Assembly: GCF_954871325.1 (NCBI RefSeq)
Contig: NC_088775.1
Location: forward strand, 50,011,561 to 50,075,560
DNA from: Gordionus sp. m RMFG-2023
Lineage: Eukaryota; Nematomorpha; Gordioida; Chordodea; Parachordodidae
Length of the DNA: 64,000 bases
Reading direction: 5' to 3'
In this document: one piece after another, positions 25,935 through 39,534 of the stretch
Position numbering within the stretch: position 1 is the first letter of the stretch
Layout: every line of letters starts with the position of its first letter
Translations under genes and position numbers: made by a program
Notes under the pieces: model-generated
The model's input: only the letters and a program-made list of their open reading frames with translations
Databases searched by the model: none
Told to the model about the DNA's origin: nothing

Positions 25935-26794
25935 TACCTGCCATCGATAGAATTTTAAAATTTTACAAACCCTTAAAAAAATACTTTTTAAATAAAGATT
26001 TTAAAAGCTATCCTAAAATTTTGAAAAATTTTTTCGAGTATGAAATGGCAGAAGCATATTTGGGATTACACATGTAGGAAATCTACTTCATGCAATTAAT
26101 ATTCAGTTGCAATCAGAATATTCTTTATTAATAAAGATTCACAAAATCATGCAACAGCTCTGTTCATCTCTACAGTTAAAAATTGATAATAAATTTTATG
26201 GCGCTATTGCTAAAAATATTATATTAAAATGTTCAAATAATACTCTAATTAATACATTTTTAAATGAAGCAGATATTTTTATTATGACAATTTTAGAATA
26301 TTTACAATCAAAATTTAATTTTAATAACTCTATTTAAAATGTATAAATATGACCTTGGAACAGAAACCATCACTTGATAGTTTTCGTAATTTAATAAATA
26401 TATTAAAAATACTGAAAAACATTGATGTCTTGTTTGAGGAGATTGTAATTCCCTCTATATTTTATGATTAGCCAGAATACTTAAAGTTAGATGGTCTAAA
26501 AGTAGAGGAGAAATGGGTTGAATTTTTTCGTAATACAATAAATCTCCATGCTTTGAAAAAATATGCGAGTATGTCTTCTCCTTACCTCATTTTAATACCT
26601 CATCCGAGCGCATTTTTAGCCTGATGAGGACTGCCTGGAAAAAGGAGAGAAATCGGATTGCTTTAACAACTTTAGAGGCCGAGCTAATGGTTAAACAAAT
26701 TTATAATATGTCATGCCAGGAATTTTATAAGTATCTCAATAACGACGGTAAACGTTTAGTTCCATTATTTAAATCTCAAATAAAATATAATTAA
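25935..26794 (+). pseudogene. hAT transposase relict A (C-terminal half)
   Basis: Plus-strand pieces run in hAT order: ATDRIL-like start, a central helix region with SLQLKIDNKFYGAI (26107-26337), and a well-preserved dimerisation region at about 26570-26794 (FSLPHFNTSSERIFSLMR, then AWKKERNRIALTTLEAEL), stopping at TAA 26792-26794. Several breaks lie upstream of the dimerisation domain. The same family is present in inverted orientation at 26895-27700, so the two copies face each other tail to tail. Confidence 0.8.
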
Positions 26795-26894
26795 CATTAT
26801 AACTACTTAATTTTCCATCTTTTTTTTATATTTTATAAAATCTTATTTATACATTCACATAAAATAAATATATTTTTTACATTGTAAATCAAAA

Positions 26895-27700
26895 ATAGAG
26901 AGCATTACAATCTTCTCAAACAAGACATCAATGTCTATCGGTATTTTTAAAATACATTTTAATATAGTTTTATCAATGGCGCCATAAAATTTATTGTCAA
27001 TTTTTAATTGTAAAGATGAACACATCTGCAGCATAATTTTGTGAATATTTGTTAAGATTCTTCTGATTGCAACTGCAACAGCATGTAGTAGATTTCCTAC
27101 ATGTGAAAATCAATCCTAAATATACCTCTGCCATTCATTATTGAAAAAAATTTTCAAAATGTTAGGACAGCTTTTATATTCTTTATTTAATAAATTTATT
27201 TATAAAGGTTTATAAAATTTTAAGATTCTATCGATGGCGGGTATTAGGAACATATCGCAACCATTATTGTGCTGACTCCTTTCTGTAAATACACTCTGGT
27301 TTTTTCCAAATTCACTGAGGCATTATCAGATCAGAAAGCTGACAAGCAATTTATTGATAATCCCGAATCTGCTATATTTACCATTATATGGTTAACTTTT
27401 TCTTTGGATTATTCACTATTTAAGGGGAAAAATTTAATCGTTTTCTTGAAACGTCCTTAATTTTGTTGAAATAGCGGAGGATCAATATTTCCCTAATTAG
27501 ATGCACCTGTTAGAATTGCATATGTATGACTTCTTTCAAATTGTCAAGAATTGACCTCCTGAATTCAGGTTCTAAAACATTGATGATAACATTGCTCATT
27601 TTTGTTATACAAGTAAAGTTTTCATTTATCTTGAAGTCGTTAAATATTATGGGGAAAGATTCTACGCACATTGTAATGATAAGTAGCTCTGTGAATGTTG
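26895..27700 (-). pseudogene. hAT transposase relict B (inverted to A)
   Basis: Minus strand: SLQLKIDNKFYGAI-type segment at about 26960-27010, identical in type to relict A, and further upstream SDNASVNLEKTRVYLQ (about 27270-27340), which corresponds to the conserved TDNASN motif of hAT transposases. The piece at 27526-27717 continues further N-terminal. It is truncated before the dimerisation domain and broken by several stops. Confidence 0.75.
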
Positions 27701-27717
27701 TACTACAAGATAAGTGA

Positions 27718-28915
27718 TTACAATTGCCGTAACTGTAGTTGCATCTATATTATTTCTTATTTTTGGAGAATATTTTTGTTTTGCAATGGATGTAGATACA
27801 CTCTCCTGCACTAATTATAATAATGTGATTGAACAATAATAAATAAAATAATTATCATTGAAATGAGTACAATATTACCTTATTATGTATTTAAACGTGA
27901 TACGTGATTCCCTATAATGTTATACACACACAAGATAGATTTCCAATTGCGGATGTTTTGCGGGGACATTCGCATAAAATATATTTTTTGCATTGTAAAA
28001 TTTAATTTTTAAAAAATTTTATCTTGTTTACATTCTTTTATATTTAAAAATGATCGTTGGTTTTTTTATAAATTAATATATTTTAATAAATCAAGATGTT
28101 ATTTTATTTTGAAAGATAGTTACCGACTGTATTTATAAAATAATTATAAAAAAGAATAGGCGGATAATTAAGTCAATTCAAAATCCCGGCCGAAGGCCGG
28201 CAAAAATTTTTTTTTAGCTGTAATTTTCATATTTCTCCCGCAAAATACCAAATTTCTCCCGTAATTTAAAAATTTGATCCTACACATGGTGAAATTGTTT
28301 CCGATATCAATAATCCACTTTATGAAATATCTGCAGGCATTATTGATGTAGTTGCTTCTGACAAGTGTTACGATAATAAAGATAGAATTGTGTAATTGTA
28401 GATAATGTAATTTTAGGGTATTTGAATGATTTATCTGCTGTAATGGTGAATAATATAGCTTTAGGTGTGTGGCAATGTTTAAACTGATGCAATAATAAAT
28501 GAAGATGTTGCAGACATTGGAGTTGTTTCAGGTAGATGTGAATGGGAGGTAGTTGTTGATATTCCTAAAATAATAGTTTTTTTTACATGTAGTAATAATA
28601 TTAGAAATACTTGATATTGATTTATCAACGAAAGATAATTTAAATTTAGTACCAACTGCTTTGAGACCAGTAGCATTTTTTTCTCTTAATTTTTCAGCTC
28701 CACCTTTAAATTTCTTTTTGCATTTCTATGCATGATATTTAAAAGTATATCAATTTAACTAAAAATAACATATTGTGTACACTACCCATGATAAATTAAA
28801 TATAAATAAGATAAGTGTAAACTTAAATTTAACATAATTTTTTTTAAATAATTGTATTTTAATATAAGTCTATTAAGTCATCATGTTAGTTTAACTTTTC
28901 ATATGATGTTGCATA
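27718..28915. other. Transposon-like debris, weak coding hints
   Basis: On the minus strand near 28640-28730 a stretch reads KFKGGAEKLREKNATG, which resembles the start of TTF-finger/ZMYM-type hAT proteins. The downstream frame stays mostly open for about 400 bp but without recognisable domains. 28184-28198 carries the GGCCTTCGGCC motif. Nothing else was recognised. Confidence 0.25.
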
Positions 28916-29312
28916 CAGAGTTGTACAAAAGATCTTCTTTGAAGATTTTTGAGCGAGATCTAGCTCAAAAATTTGAGCAAGATCTTTGAAGATCTTTTAT
29001 TTTTTAAAAATTTTGTGTAACGATCTTCAAAGATCTTCATGATATTTATTTTTTTACTCCTTTATTAAAAGCCCAGATGTTTTTCAATTTTCATCAGGGC
29101 AGGAGGAGAGGTATAAAACATAAAAGAAATATTATATTAATAAAATTGAAAAACATCTGGGATTTTAATAAAGGGTAAAAAAATAAATATCATAAAGATC
29201 TTTGAAGATCGTTACACAAAATTTTAAAAAAATAAAAGATCTTCAAATTTTACGATCTTCAAGGATCTAGATCTTTGAAGATCTTTTTATTTTGAGCAAA
29301 TGTACAACTCTG
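28916..29312. mobile_element. Palindromic hAT-type MITE (397 bp)
   Basis: The ends CAGAGTTGTACA and TGTACAACTCTG are perfect inverted repeats, flanked by an exact 8-bp duplication GTTGCATA (28908-28915, 29313-29320). The whole element folds on itself: AAGATCTTTGAAGATC-type motifs and AAACATCTGGG blocks occur inverted on each arm around a short middle near 29100. Confidence 0.93.
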
Positions 29313-29652
29313 GTTGCATAAAACATTTATTATTATTAATTTATAGCTTAAGACTAAAAATATCTCAAAATATGAACTGGAAATTCAAATAAAATTCATG
29401 TTTCATATAAGATTACTGATTTTTCTAAAAATCTGATGAACCAGCTAATAATAAAACATTAAGTTGTTTACTTTTGACTTTTTACATACGTCTCAATTCA
29501 ATGATCATATAAAGGGTGTAAAAATAGCTATATAAAGTTGAATGTACAATAAATTTTACTGAAAATATTTGTAAATGATAAGTAAATTGTTGTAATCATT
29601 TTAACAATTTGTGTTCGTTGAGCTTGGTTAGTAATAAAATGGCATAAATTAA

Positions 29653-29812
29653 CCCTTAATGGTCAAGATTTTTCTAATAGATAAAAATGCTCAATTTTTT
29701 CAAATTATATTGATTAGTGTTCAAATATGATATTCTAAAAAAATCAGTCGAAAAAAATAATCCTAAATAGAAAATCTAGCCTGGTGCGTATCTGCACCGT
29801 TAACCTAAGAGG
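29653..29812. mobile_element. piggyBac-type MITE, copy 2 (160 bp)
   Basis: Flanked by TTAA on both sides (29649-29652, 29813-29816). Ends CCCTTAATGGTCAAG and (inverted) CCTCTTAGGTTAACGG are imperfect inverted repeats. It carries a small internal hairpin, GGTGCGTATCTGCACC. Its interior matches 7885-8046 in inverse orientation. It sits about 80 bp from a piggyBac transposase relict, which may be its source family. Confidence 0.75.
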
Positions 29813-29889
29813 TTAAAAAAGATAAAAATTATGTATAATACTATAAGATCAGAAATCTTTATTCTTTTTTTCTGTAATTTATAATAAAA

Positions 29890-30640
29890 ACGAGAAAATG
29901 TTTATATATTATGAAAATCCTTGAAACATTTAGTATGGAGTGTGATTTGACATGTTTGACACATATATTTTGAGTGCGTATGGCAATATCTGCATCTACG
30001 TATTTTTCCATCTATAATTTTGGATAAATAATTTCCAGATAAATCAGTAGGGTTTTCGCTCTGTAATGCAAACTGGCTTATGTGCCCTGTCCTTAAATTT
30101 TTTTTAATTTTTATTGGAGTTCAAAGGAAATAGTAACTTCTCACCTAAATGCAAGCAATCTCTTTTTCTCATCTCGATTCATGAATTTCCAAATTTTCCA
30201 CGAATTTACCAAAGCTACATCAATAAAATTTGTGAATATTGGCCACCGCCCTTTTTTTCCTCTTTTTATTCTATAGTAGATATGGGATTATCACACAGAT
30301 CAACTCCACCCATGTGTTTGTTATAAGCAGTGATCATATTTGATTGAGGAATTTTTATTTTAGAATATTTTCTTGGAATACCTCGTCACCACCATATTAT
30401 AATTCCAACGTTCTATAAATATTTTTTTTAATTTTTCGAACCTATAATCATAATATCCTCTTTCTTTTTTTGTTACAGCATTTATAGATTCAACTGGGCA
30501 ATGCTCCCTTCTATTATCTCTCACAGTTCCAGTTGTAAAATATCCAATTTGTTTTAAGTATGACAAAAGCTTAATTGAGGTATAGAAATTATCAAAATAT
30601 ATTTTATGAATTATTATTTGCTAAAATAAAGATTTCTTTC
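29890..30640 (-). pseudogene. piggyBac transposase relict (C-terminal half)
   Basis: In minus-strand order: FDNFYTS (about 30590-30610), then SYLKQIGYFTTGTVRDNRRE (30500-30566), the MCGVDLCDN segment (about 30290-30320; the third catalytic Asp region of piggyBac), a KGWWPIFTNF-like stretch, and a C-terminal Cys-rich ring-like segment (RCRYCH, then MCQTC, then HTKCF) at 29940-30010. The order and motifs are those of piggyBac transposases. Several shifts break the frame. Confidence 0.85.
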
Positions 30641-31440
30641 ACTGGATAATAACAATAGCATATTAGCAGTAATAATTTACCCAAAATTTAAGCTTAATTG
30701 GCCGTATATCAATCTGTTGCAAAATCTATTGTTAAAAAAATGGTTAATTACTTATTTGGAGGATGCTTATTCAAATGATTGTATAGATAAAACTGATAGT
30801 TTCTTTGATAAAAATTCATCGCAAAATGCTATTTCCCTTAATAATTTTTTTATTTATTCAAATGATGTTTCAATTAATATTTTAAATAATGATATTTAAA
30901 AAAAAATAACACCTTTGCCATCAAGCGCCCCAGTGGAAGGCTAAATATGTTATCAATGAAAGACGTGTTAGAAGATTTTTTGAGGATATCAATAGAACAT
31001 ATATAATTATGATTCTTATAAATAAGGCAATAACCCCCCCCCTCCCCCATTCGAATGATAATAATTTAGAATTTTTTTTATTATTTAGTGTTAAAATCGT
31101 TTATAAATAAATATTGTTATATTATTCTATTACAGTATATTTAATTTACTTTTATATTAGTTAATTTTGCATCGAGCAAAAATTTTATTCAAAAATTTAT
31201 AAAATATGAAAAGGATCGTGAGCGTGATGGCAATCCTTTTGTTTAAAAAAGGTCGATCCTGGATTTCGATTATTTTAAAAGGATCGATTAACAAGCCTGA
31301 CAGTAGGTAGCATATATTGTCGCCATCGACAAGACCATAGATAGAAAACAACAATCAAAATATAGAAAAATCAACAAAATCCAATGCTTAGCGCATTCCT
31401 AAAAATATAGAATTAGAAAATATCATATTTGACACACCAC
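30641..31440. other. Unassigned sequence upstream of MLX
   Basis: Contains a short plus-strand open frame (30717-30899) rich in Asn and Ser that may belong to the piggyBac N-terminus, and a C-rich run at 31028-31043. No promoter element was recognised with confidence. Confidence 0.4.
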
Positions 31441-31510
31441 CTAAAATTTAGCACGGTGACTGGAATCCAATCGTTTAATTTTAGCAAAAATTTTATTTGC
31501 CCTTTTTAAT

Positions 31511-31988
31511 ATGAATAATTTTGAAACTTCAGCTATTGATGAGACAGGTTAACATATGCTTTTATATAATTAATTATTTATATCTATTTTTGTTAATATA
31601 TTTTATTAGATACTGATAGTGAAACATCATCCATTCTTCACAAAACTATCAACAAAGATAAATCAACTGACACAAAAAAACAAGCACATACACTTTCAGA
31701 GCAAAGACGTAGAGATGCTATCAAGGTATGTTATATTTTAAGCTCATGAATGGTAAAATAATTTTAATTGCCAATTATATCATTTTCCTACCTATCCTAT
31801 AAGGCATATTAATTATTATTGATATATTAATGATTTTAAGAAAGGATATGATGAACTGTCAGATCTATTGGCAACTTCAGATATTCCCACTTCACCATAT
31901 ATGATCAATCAAAATCCCTCTGATGATACTAATAAGGACAAAAATTTATACTATAATAAAATAAGCAAAGCTGCATTGTTACAAAAAA
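31511..31988 (+). CDS. MLX: MLX exons 1-3 (basic region, helices 1 and 2)
   Basis: Exon 1 31511-31547 (phase 1 end, donor ACAG|GTTAAC), exon 2 31610-31725 (acceptor TTATTAG, donor AAG|GTATGT, phase 0), exon 3 31841-31988 (acceptor TTTTAAG, donor AAAA|GTAATT, phase 1). The intron between basic region and helix 1 falls exactly after DAIK. Confidence 0.95.
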
Positions 31989-34900
31989 GTAATTTATATG
32001 TAATCAATAATTAATATTATGATTTCATAAACAGAGTTGCTAATGGATTGTGATTTAAGAATCAACAATCCTATTTAATATTAATTTTGAAAAATTGCTT
32101 TTAACTATCCTATAAAAAATGACTTCATGATAAAGATTGTTTTTACTTTTATATTATACAGATAATTTCTTTAAAGCAAATTTAGTTAAAATAAAAAATT
32201 TAAACACCATAATTTATTCAGAGATAGACCAACACCATAACTTTAGTTTATAATTTTCTGACCCAAACCCCAAACTTTATACCAAATAAATGGTAGAGAA
32301 TAGAATTAGTATAATTTTTCTGAAACGGTTTAAAACCATTTTGTTTTATATATAATTGAATGTCAATTTAAGACCATATATTTGATATGATAAGTAGTAG
32401 CAAGGGGAGTTGGGAGGTGAATAGTATATGAATTTTTTAGAGGCATAGCAAAGATTTACAATTCTTGGTCTGTGGACAATGATTTGGGCTGGATGTAAAA
32501 ATATTTTCAAAGAAAATATCTTATATTGAATTCTAATTTTATATCTGAAAAATATTTTGCATGAGTTGTCCAGCTCAATAATTTTTTATTCCCATCCACA
32601 AGACAGACATTAAAAATGTTCTGATGAATTTAATATTTAAAAAATGATCATATAAAAGTATTATTAATCATTTAAGAGAAGATTATAAAATACACTATTA
32701 CTCAGTTTTTTTAGTTTTTATCCATTTTACTTATGTGCCCTAAAGGCTCATCTTTAAATTTTTTTGTATCCAAGTAGAATGATAATAGTAATTTGTTTAA
32801 GATTCTATTAAAATCAGAGTGACTCATTTTTCTGTATGAGTTATTAAAATATAGCATGTATTTTTTAATCAATTGTAATAAATGAACTGATTCTCATAAA
32901 AAAGGTCATTTAAAATATTTCCCATATAGATCAGCCAAAAATTATACTTTTTTGATCGATTTAACATGGATTGACTTTTTTTTATAAATAAAGCTCTTTG
33001 GAGTTAACTGTATCTATTTGATTGATAAAAGTGTGACTTTTAAGTTAAAATTCTGGGAACATCATTTTTAAATAATATATGTTATCATAAAAAATAACCA
33101 CTATATGTGTTATCGGTTTTTTTATATTTGAGTGTCCCTTCCATCTCATAAAATATTTGCCTAATAATTCTAAATACAATGTGATTTATCAAAAAGTTTA
33201 GTAAAGCAAGAGGAATATTCTAAAGAATTGATATTAAAATCTTTAAAGCATAGGCTGTAATGTTCCCCTCACATCCTGACATTACTTTTGACATAGAACA
33301 AAACCCTGAAGAGAAATATCTTGAACACAAAGGTAAGAATAAAAATAACCACAGATAGAAAATGGGTATTTTTGTTTAAAAAATCTACCTGGATTCTACC
33401 TCACAATATGCCCTTTTGAGGATATTGAAATGCATCGTTAATTATAATTTTTATAATGATATATATAAATTTATACGTTTGTTTCTTTGTAAAAATAATA
33501 GAAGTTATTTTTAGCAGGAAATAATTAAACCTGATTTCTCTGCTTTTTTACAATGCGCCAAAAATTTTAACCAATTTAAAAAATTTCATGATAGTATAAT
33601 ATAATCAAATATTTAGAAGAATATTTGAATTATCTTGATTGACAACTAATTGTATTAAAAAAATTTATAGGAGTCACATTCTTAATTATTGTTTTCTCAG
33701 ATTTGTGAAGAAAATTAGTGTTGTTGAGTCTAGTTCAGTCGAATTCGACTCAAAGTTGGTAGTCGTTAGTCAACTAATTTAGTTCAGAACTTGAGTCATG
33801 AACTTTTGTTATAAACTCGCGGACGAATTGTTTTCATAATTATTTTAATTAATTTTTATTTTCGTTTTTTATAGAAATAGATAAAATTAAAGATGTGGAA
33901 AGAATCGCCTAGCTATTTTTTTTGGTGAAAACCCCGTTTTTTTCTGTAAAAACCTTGATTTTTATTTTTACCTCAATTAGTTAATTTAAACATGATAATT
34001 AAATAAAAATATCTAAATGATTTAGAATCTTTTATTTAACCAATTATATTGCTCTTCCCAAATAATTATAATAAAGATTCAAAATGAATACTTTTACAAC
34101 AAAACCTGTAAAATTCTTGCTCACTTATTTGTCATTATAGTCAAGTGGTATTGAGTTAGCCTAAATAACTAGCGATTCTTCTAAATAAGCTAGAAACCCC
34201 GAACAAAGTCGGTATCTTAGCCATTGAGGAATATATCACAAAATATTATAAAATTCAAAAAAGTACATTTTGTCAAAACAAGATGCGAAAAAAATTGTAT
34301 TTTTAATATTTTTTGCCTATAAATAAAATAAAAAAATTTATGTCTAGTTTTTTAAAATTTACAATTCAAATATTCCTAAACATGAGCTGAACCAGAAATC
34401 AAACTCGGGTTTAAAAGTATTCCCCTTAGATAATTTTTTTACTTTGAACCGAACTAGGTTAATATTTTTACCGGGTTCACAAACCTGATTTATATCATTT
34501 TTTTGGTCATCGCTTTTAACATTAAAAAGAAACATTAGAAAATCAAATTGATCAAAAATTTATTTTATTAAAATTATTATACCTGGGTTTTATTTAATTT
34601 CAAAGAATTTATTTTTATAATAAATCAATGTATGAATAATACAATAAATTAATCAAAACTTACCTTTCACTCTACTCAAACTCAAACGGAAGCGTTTTCG
34701 AAAAAAAACAAAGCACGTGGTAATGATGTATAGCGTCAAGCGATGTTATTGATATTTTATGCATTAAAATATAGTCGATATAATAATTCTCAAGGAATGT
34801 AATATTCAAATAATAGAGATATCTTAAAAAATAAATAAATAAAAGAAAATAATGTGCACATAATAAAAAAAATTTTCTAATCGGCCTTTTTTAATATTTT

Positions 34901-37900
34901 CCTATGATAGGCCTCAAAAATTAACATCTTCTCGCGGCCTCATAGGCAAAATGCCCACCTGGTCTTATGGTCAGCCACCCCCTATGTCTATTATAGATCT
35001 AGAAGAAAATACTAATACATTTATTGAAGTGAAAGATATAAATGAGAACCATTTACGTACCGTATATTGATGTTATAATTTGGTTTTGTTAGGCCTAACT
35101 TTATAAAATCTATCATGTATATGTTTTTAGTATTGTGTCAAATGAATATTACATTTCAAATTTAGTAATTCTAATTGAGTCACTGTATTCCGGATTATTG
35201 GAATAGAAATATCACTATTATTAGACCAATACATCTTTTACTGTGGGAACGAATGATATCTAGTAAATAATAGAATTCTAATAAATCTAATATATGGAAT
35301 GGTTATACATTATTAGACCTATTCATTTGTTTTGCATAAATATTACTTTGATCTACAATTAAGGAATATAAATCTTCGCCGAAAATTAAAAAATATATCT
35401 GATGGAATTTTACCTTGCAAATTGTCTTCAAGTTTTATTACATCTTAATTTTCCCCATTGAAAGGGATTGTAGAATATAACATATCTTTCTCCATTTTAA
35501 ATGGCGAGAAATTACAGAATTGCTTCTTGTAGTAGATGGTTCTGGAATGTCGTCATAAATTGAATTATGAATTTCCAATTCACCAGCAGTATCTGAAGGT
35601 AAAACTCCCTCATTTGTTAAGTCATTCTAGAAACGATTCATTTAAATATTTTTATTTAAAATTAAATATTTAGTAGAATCTTGATTTTTTTAATTAGCCA
35701 TCTATTATATTGATTGAATAAAACAGGTGCATAAGAAAAAAAATGTTCAGCAAGGAAGAGGGTACAAATAATTAAAAATTTTTATGAATAATTTTAATTT
35801 TCGAATATTTATGAACCAAATATTTACGAATAATTTCATATAATTAGGTCGAGATAAAAAATTATAAAAGAAACATATTATTCGATTCTCATGGGGCTCA
35901 AAAATATTTTCAAAAGATCTTTTTTTGGGTATAAAATTTTTTTTCAAAACTTAGTAATGGTAATAGTTTTAAGTATAATATAAAAAATTATAATTCATTA
36001 TATTAAATTTGATTTTGAATTTTTTAAAATAATTTATACTGCTAGATGGTTAACGTGCATATATGCACCAGTCAACTTTATATGGTTACCAATTAAAATT
36101 TTAATATTTCAAATGATTGATAAATATTGATATATCTATAAAAAATATATATACATTAGTTTTCATCGAAATAATTTAATAATATGCTCGTGAGATCACT
36201 TCAAAGCTTTCACATTTTAGACCTCATAAAAACGCCATGTTTGAGGGCTTCTTAGGGACATAAAAGAAAAATTTTTCATATTTTTCTTTTCCAGTTTTGA
36301 GGTACAATGTCTAAACTATATAAAAACCTATTTTATTATTTTTTAAAATAAAAACTACTCTGTTTAAAATGATATATAGGAGGTGGTGTATATATGCACC
36401 GTTAACCAGTAATGGAACAATTAATTAGAAATAAATTAAATTGTATTTCATGGAAATAATTTGCTAGCCAAAAAATAATTTAATTTTTTATGAATTTAAA
36501 ATATTTTAATTTTTTATGTCCAATCTTCATATATTTCAAAATTGGTTTTAGGAGAAGTTATAAATATAATATCCTGAATGTTTAGTTTACCCCATTTTTT
36601 ACCAAAACCATATTTACATATTAAAATATTCACTTTTTAAAATACAAGTTCTCATAAATAGTAATTTTTATTATGAATAACCGGCAAGGAGGGGGGGGGG
36701 GTTATGACGTAATATTGTTAAAATGAAAGGGTGCAGGGTTTGGACATTTATTAGTGGAATCTCAAAACTTTGGCAATATTTTCCTGGCTAAAATATTCAG
36801 TTTGCCGTTTTATACTAGTTTCGACATCTATATTTGCTTCCAATATTTTTTATACATTTGGGCAAAAATGATTGGTTAAATAAAGATGCTAAATCTAAAT
36901 TATTTAGATATTTTTATTCGATATTTATACAAATTAAACGACTCGAGTTCACAATAAAATCAAGCCTTTTATCGAAAGAACGGCGTTTATACAAAAATTA
37001 GGTAGGCAAATCTTCCCGCATTCTTAATTTTTTCTATTTCTAAAAAACGAAAAAAATTAAATTCTTTTTTAATTCAAGATAATTTACTATTCGTCCTCGA
37101 GTTCATAACTACAGTTTAAGAACTGAGTTAACTAGTCAGTTTTGGATCGATTTTTTCAATCCAATAGGCTCAAGTAGACAATCAATTAACAACACTAAAG
37201 AAAATGTTCAATTTTTCTATTTTTATAAATTCGTAATTAGTATATATTACTATGAGTTAGCATCCTTTTTAACTGGTATCCAGTCATTACAGAGAAAACA
37301 ATTATAGAGAAACTTTTACATTATAGAGAATGTCGTTTATAGAAATTATTTTAAAGAAATGTATTTTACAGAGAAAACAATTATAGAGAATGTCATTTAT
37401 AGAGACTATTTTATAGAGGATTTTATTTAATGAATATTATGATTAATTTCATTTGTATATGAAGTTTTTATAAGATAAACCTAGATAATCTACTAAATAA
37501 GAGAGCTTAGCATATTTCGAAATATCAAATAAATTTTTATTCATAATAAAGCCAAATAAACATAGTATAAATAAATAATATACCAATAAAAAAATACAAA
37601 TATATGATTAAATTCAACCAGAGTTGTTAAGGAGCGGCGCTCCTCAAAAACACCTGTTTTAAAAATCAAGAGAGGGAACTAGCTCCTTTTAGGGTTGGAG
37701 TGGAGGAGCGCCCTTCCACCGCTTTTTTAAATTTAATGTATAAATTAAATTATTTTTTAAATATTAATCAATATTTATTTGGTAATTAAAATTCAATAAA
37801 AATGATTTTATTTTAATTTATGCAATATTAAATGTTAAGTCGAGTTTTATATTGGTTTTTCATCTAATCAGTTAAAATATTAAATATCAAATTTTTCCTT

Positions 37901-39496
37901 CTTTTTATATTGAAAATTTCTTGGAAAATCTTGTAAATCATATTATATTCATTTTATAGATATATGATTAAAAAAATAGTTTTGATATTATGGATCCAGT
38001 CATAGAAAAAGAAATCGAAATAAAAAATAAATCATCTATTTAAATAACTTAATTGCAGATTTTCAAATGTTTATAATGATGAAAATATCATTGCCACTAT
38101 TATCGATCCTGCATTCAAATTAAATTGGGAATGGATAAAAAATGCACAATATATGGAACTAAAGTACAAATTAATATATTTTTTAAGAAAACAAATTCCT
38201 GATGCAAAAATAGCTACAATTTCACGGGAACCCTGCAATGATTTGGAAGATTTTTTTGATTCCATGAAATAGATCATAAAGAAAAATATATTGAACAAAT
38301 ATTTTTAAAATAATCACATCAAAATTACTATTTTTGATGGATTTACTGAATTAAAAAATATTTTTATAAAATACAATACCACGCTTCCCCTCCTGTTTAG
38401 TATTGCTAAACAGATTTTAGGGGAGAGGCATGGATGTTTGTTAGATTCAAATGTAGAAAATTTATTACCTTTTAAAAGCTAATAAAAAATTATAAATATT
38501 TTGATATATCATTTAATATAAATAAAACTTTTTTGATAAAAAAATATGATCTTGTTTCGTGTACTTTCTGAAAAAAATGAAAATCAAAAGAGCAAATATG
38601 GAGTGGCATTCCATTACTTGGAGCGGGAACTATCTTTTAAAAAATTTAGTAGCGGGAGCTGGCTACTTTTAAAAAGGAGCGTTAACAACTCTGAATCAGC
38701 CAATAGCCCTAAAGAATATTGTTCCAATTTGTAAAAATTTAGACTATCTTCGTCTTAGAGCCAAAAATGAAAAGTTTTTATAATTTATAATATAACATAA
38801 TTATTAACTATAAATTTCCAGATCATTGGATGATGGGAACTTATATGAGACGAAAAACTTCGAGCCATCCCTTTACTGAATTATTGGTATTCGGTTCACG
38901 AGATAGTGTCGATTCGTATAGCTATCATTTTTCCAATCCACGTCACTTCAAAGTATTCTATCAAGGGGGCGAGAATATCCCTATTTTCTTGATAGAATTC
39001 AGAGGCACATAATTCCTCGAATCTATAAATTACATCCTCAACTGGTACATATGCCAGTGACATTAACATTTTTATGTACATAGCAAAATTTGTTTGTGTT
39101 TTGTATGCATTGCAAATTAGCAATTTTTTGAACCGTGCGCCATATGCATTGCCACATATGAAACAGGCACCCGCGCATTGCAGTCATTGGAAACAACTGT
39201 TAAAAAGCAGATAACGCTGCTAATTTAAAGTCGATCATGATGAATTTAATATTTAAAAAAATTTGGAGATTTTTTATTTGATTGAAAATATTAACGTAAT
39301 CTTGTTGGCGACGTGATGTCATCAGAACATAAATAGCGGGGATAATGGTTTTATTTTTCATCTCGGATGGTGTATGTTTGCGCCGTTGGAATTTAAAATA
39401 ATTATTATTATCTTTTGAAGGTCTCTGATATAGATCTGGATGCAAATCATAAAAAACCGGGATTTTCTGAAGCTAATCAAGTGATTACTCAAGGCT

Positions 39497-39534
<38 letters not shown>

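Larger units (their letters stand above)
33716..37197. mobile_element. 3.5-kb hAT-type element in MLX intron 3
   Basis: The ends TAGTGTTGTTGAGTCTAG and (inverted) TAGTGTTGTTAATTGATTG are imperfect terminal inverted repeats, with further inverted similarity inside (GAACTTGAGTCATGAACTT against GTTATGAACTCGAGG). An exact 8-bp duplication AAGAAAAT flanks it (33708-33715, 37198-37205). No hAT transposase was seen; the interior instead contains a piggyBac relict and another inverted-repeat element, so the span is composite. Confidence 0.85.

Noticed and set aside
36675-36710. G run as part of another foldback element
   Set aside because: No inverted partner or tandem units around it; a simple homopolymer run.
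38395-38415. TAGTATTGCTAAACAG as another TAGTGTTG-type hAT end
   Set aside because: It lies within the coding stretch of the hAT dimerisation region (SIAKQIL) and has no inverted partner.
39498-39532. (TA)n run as a regulatory or origin signal
   Set aside because: A plain dinucleotide microsatellite inside a transposon insertion.
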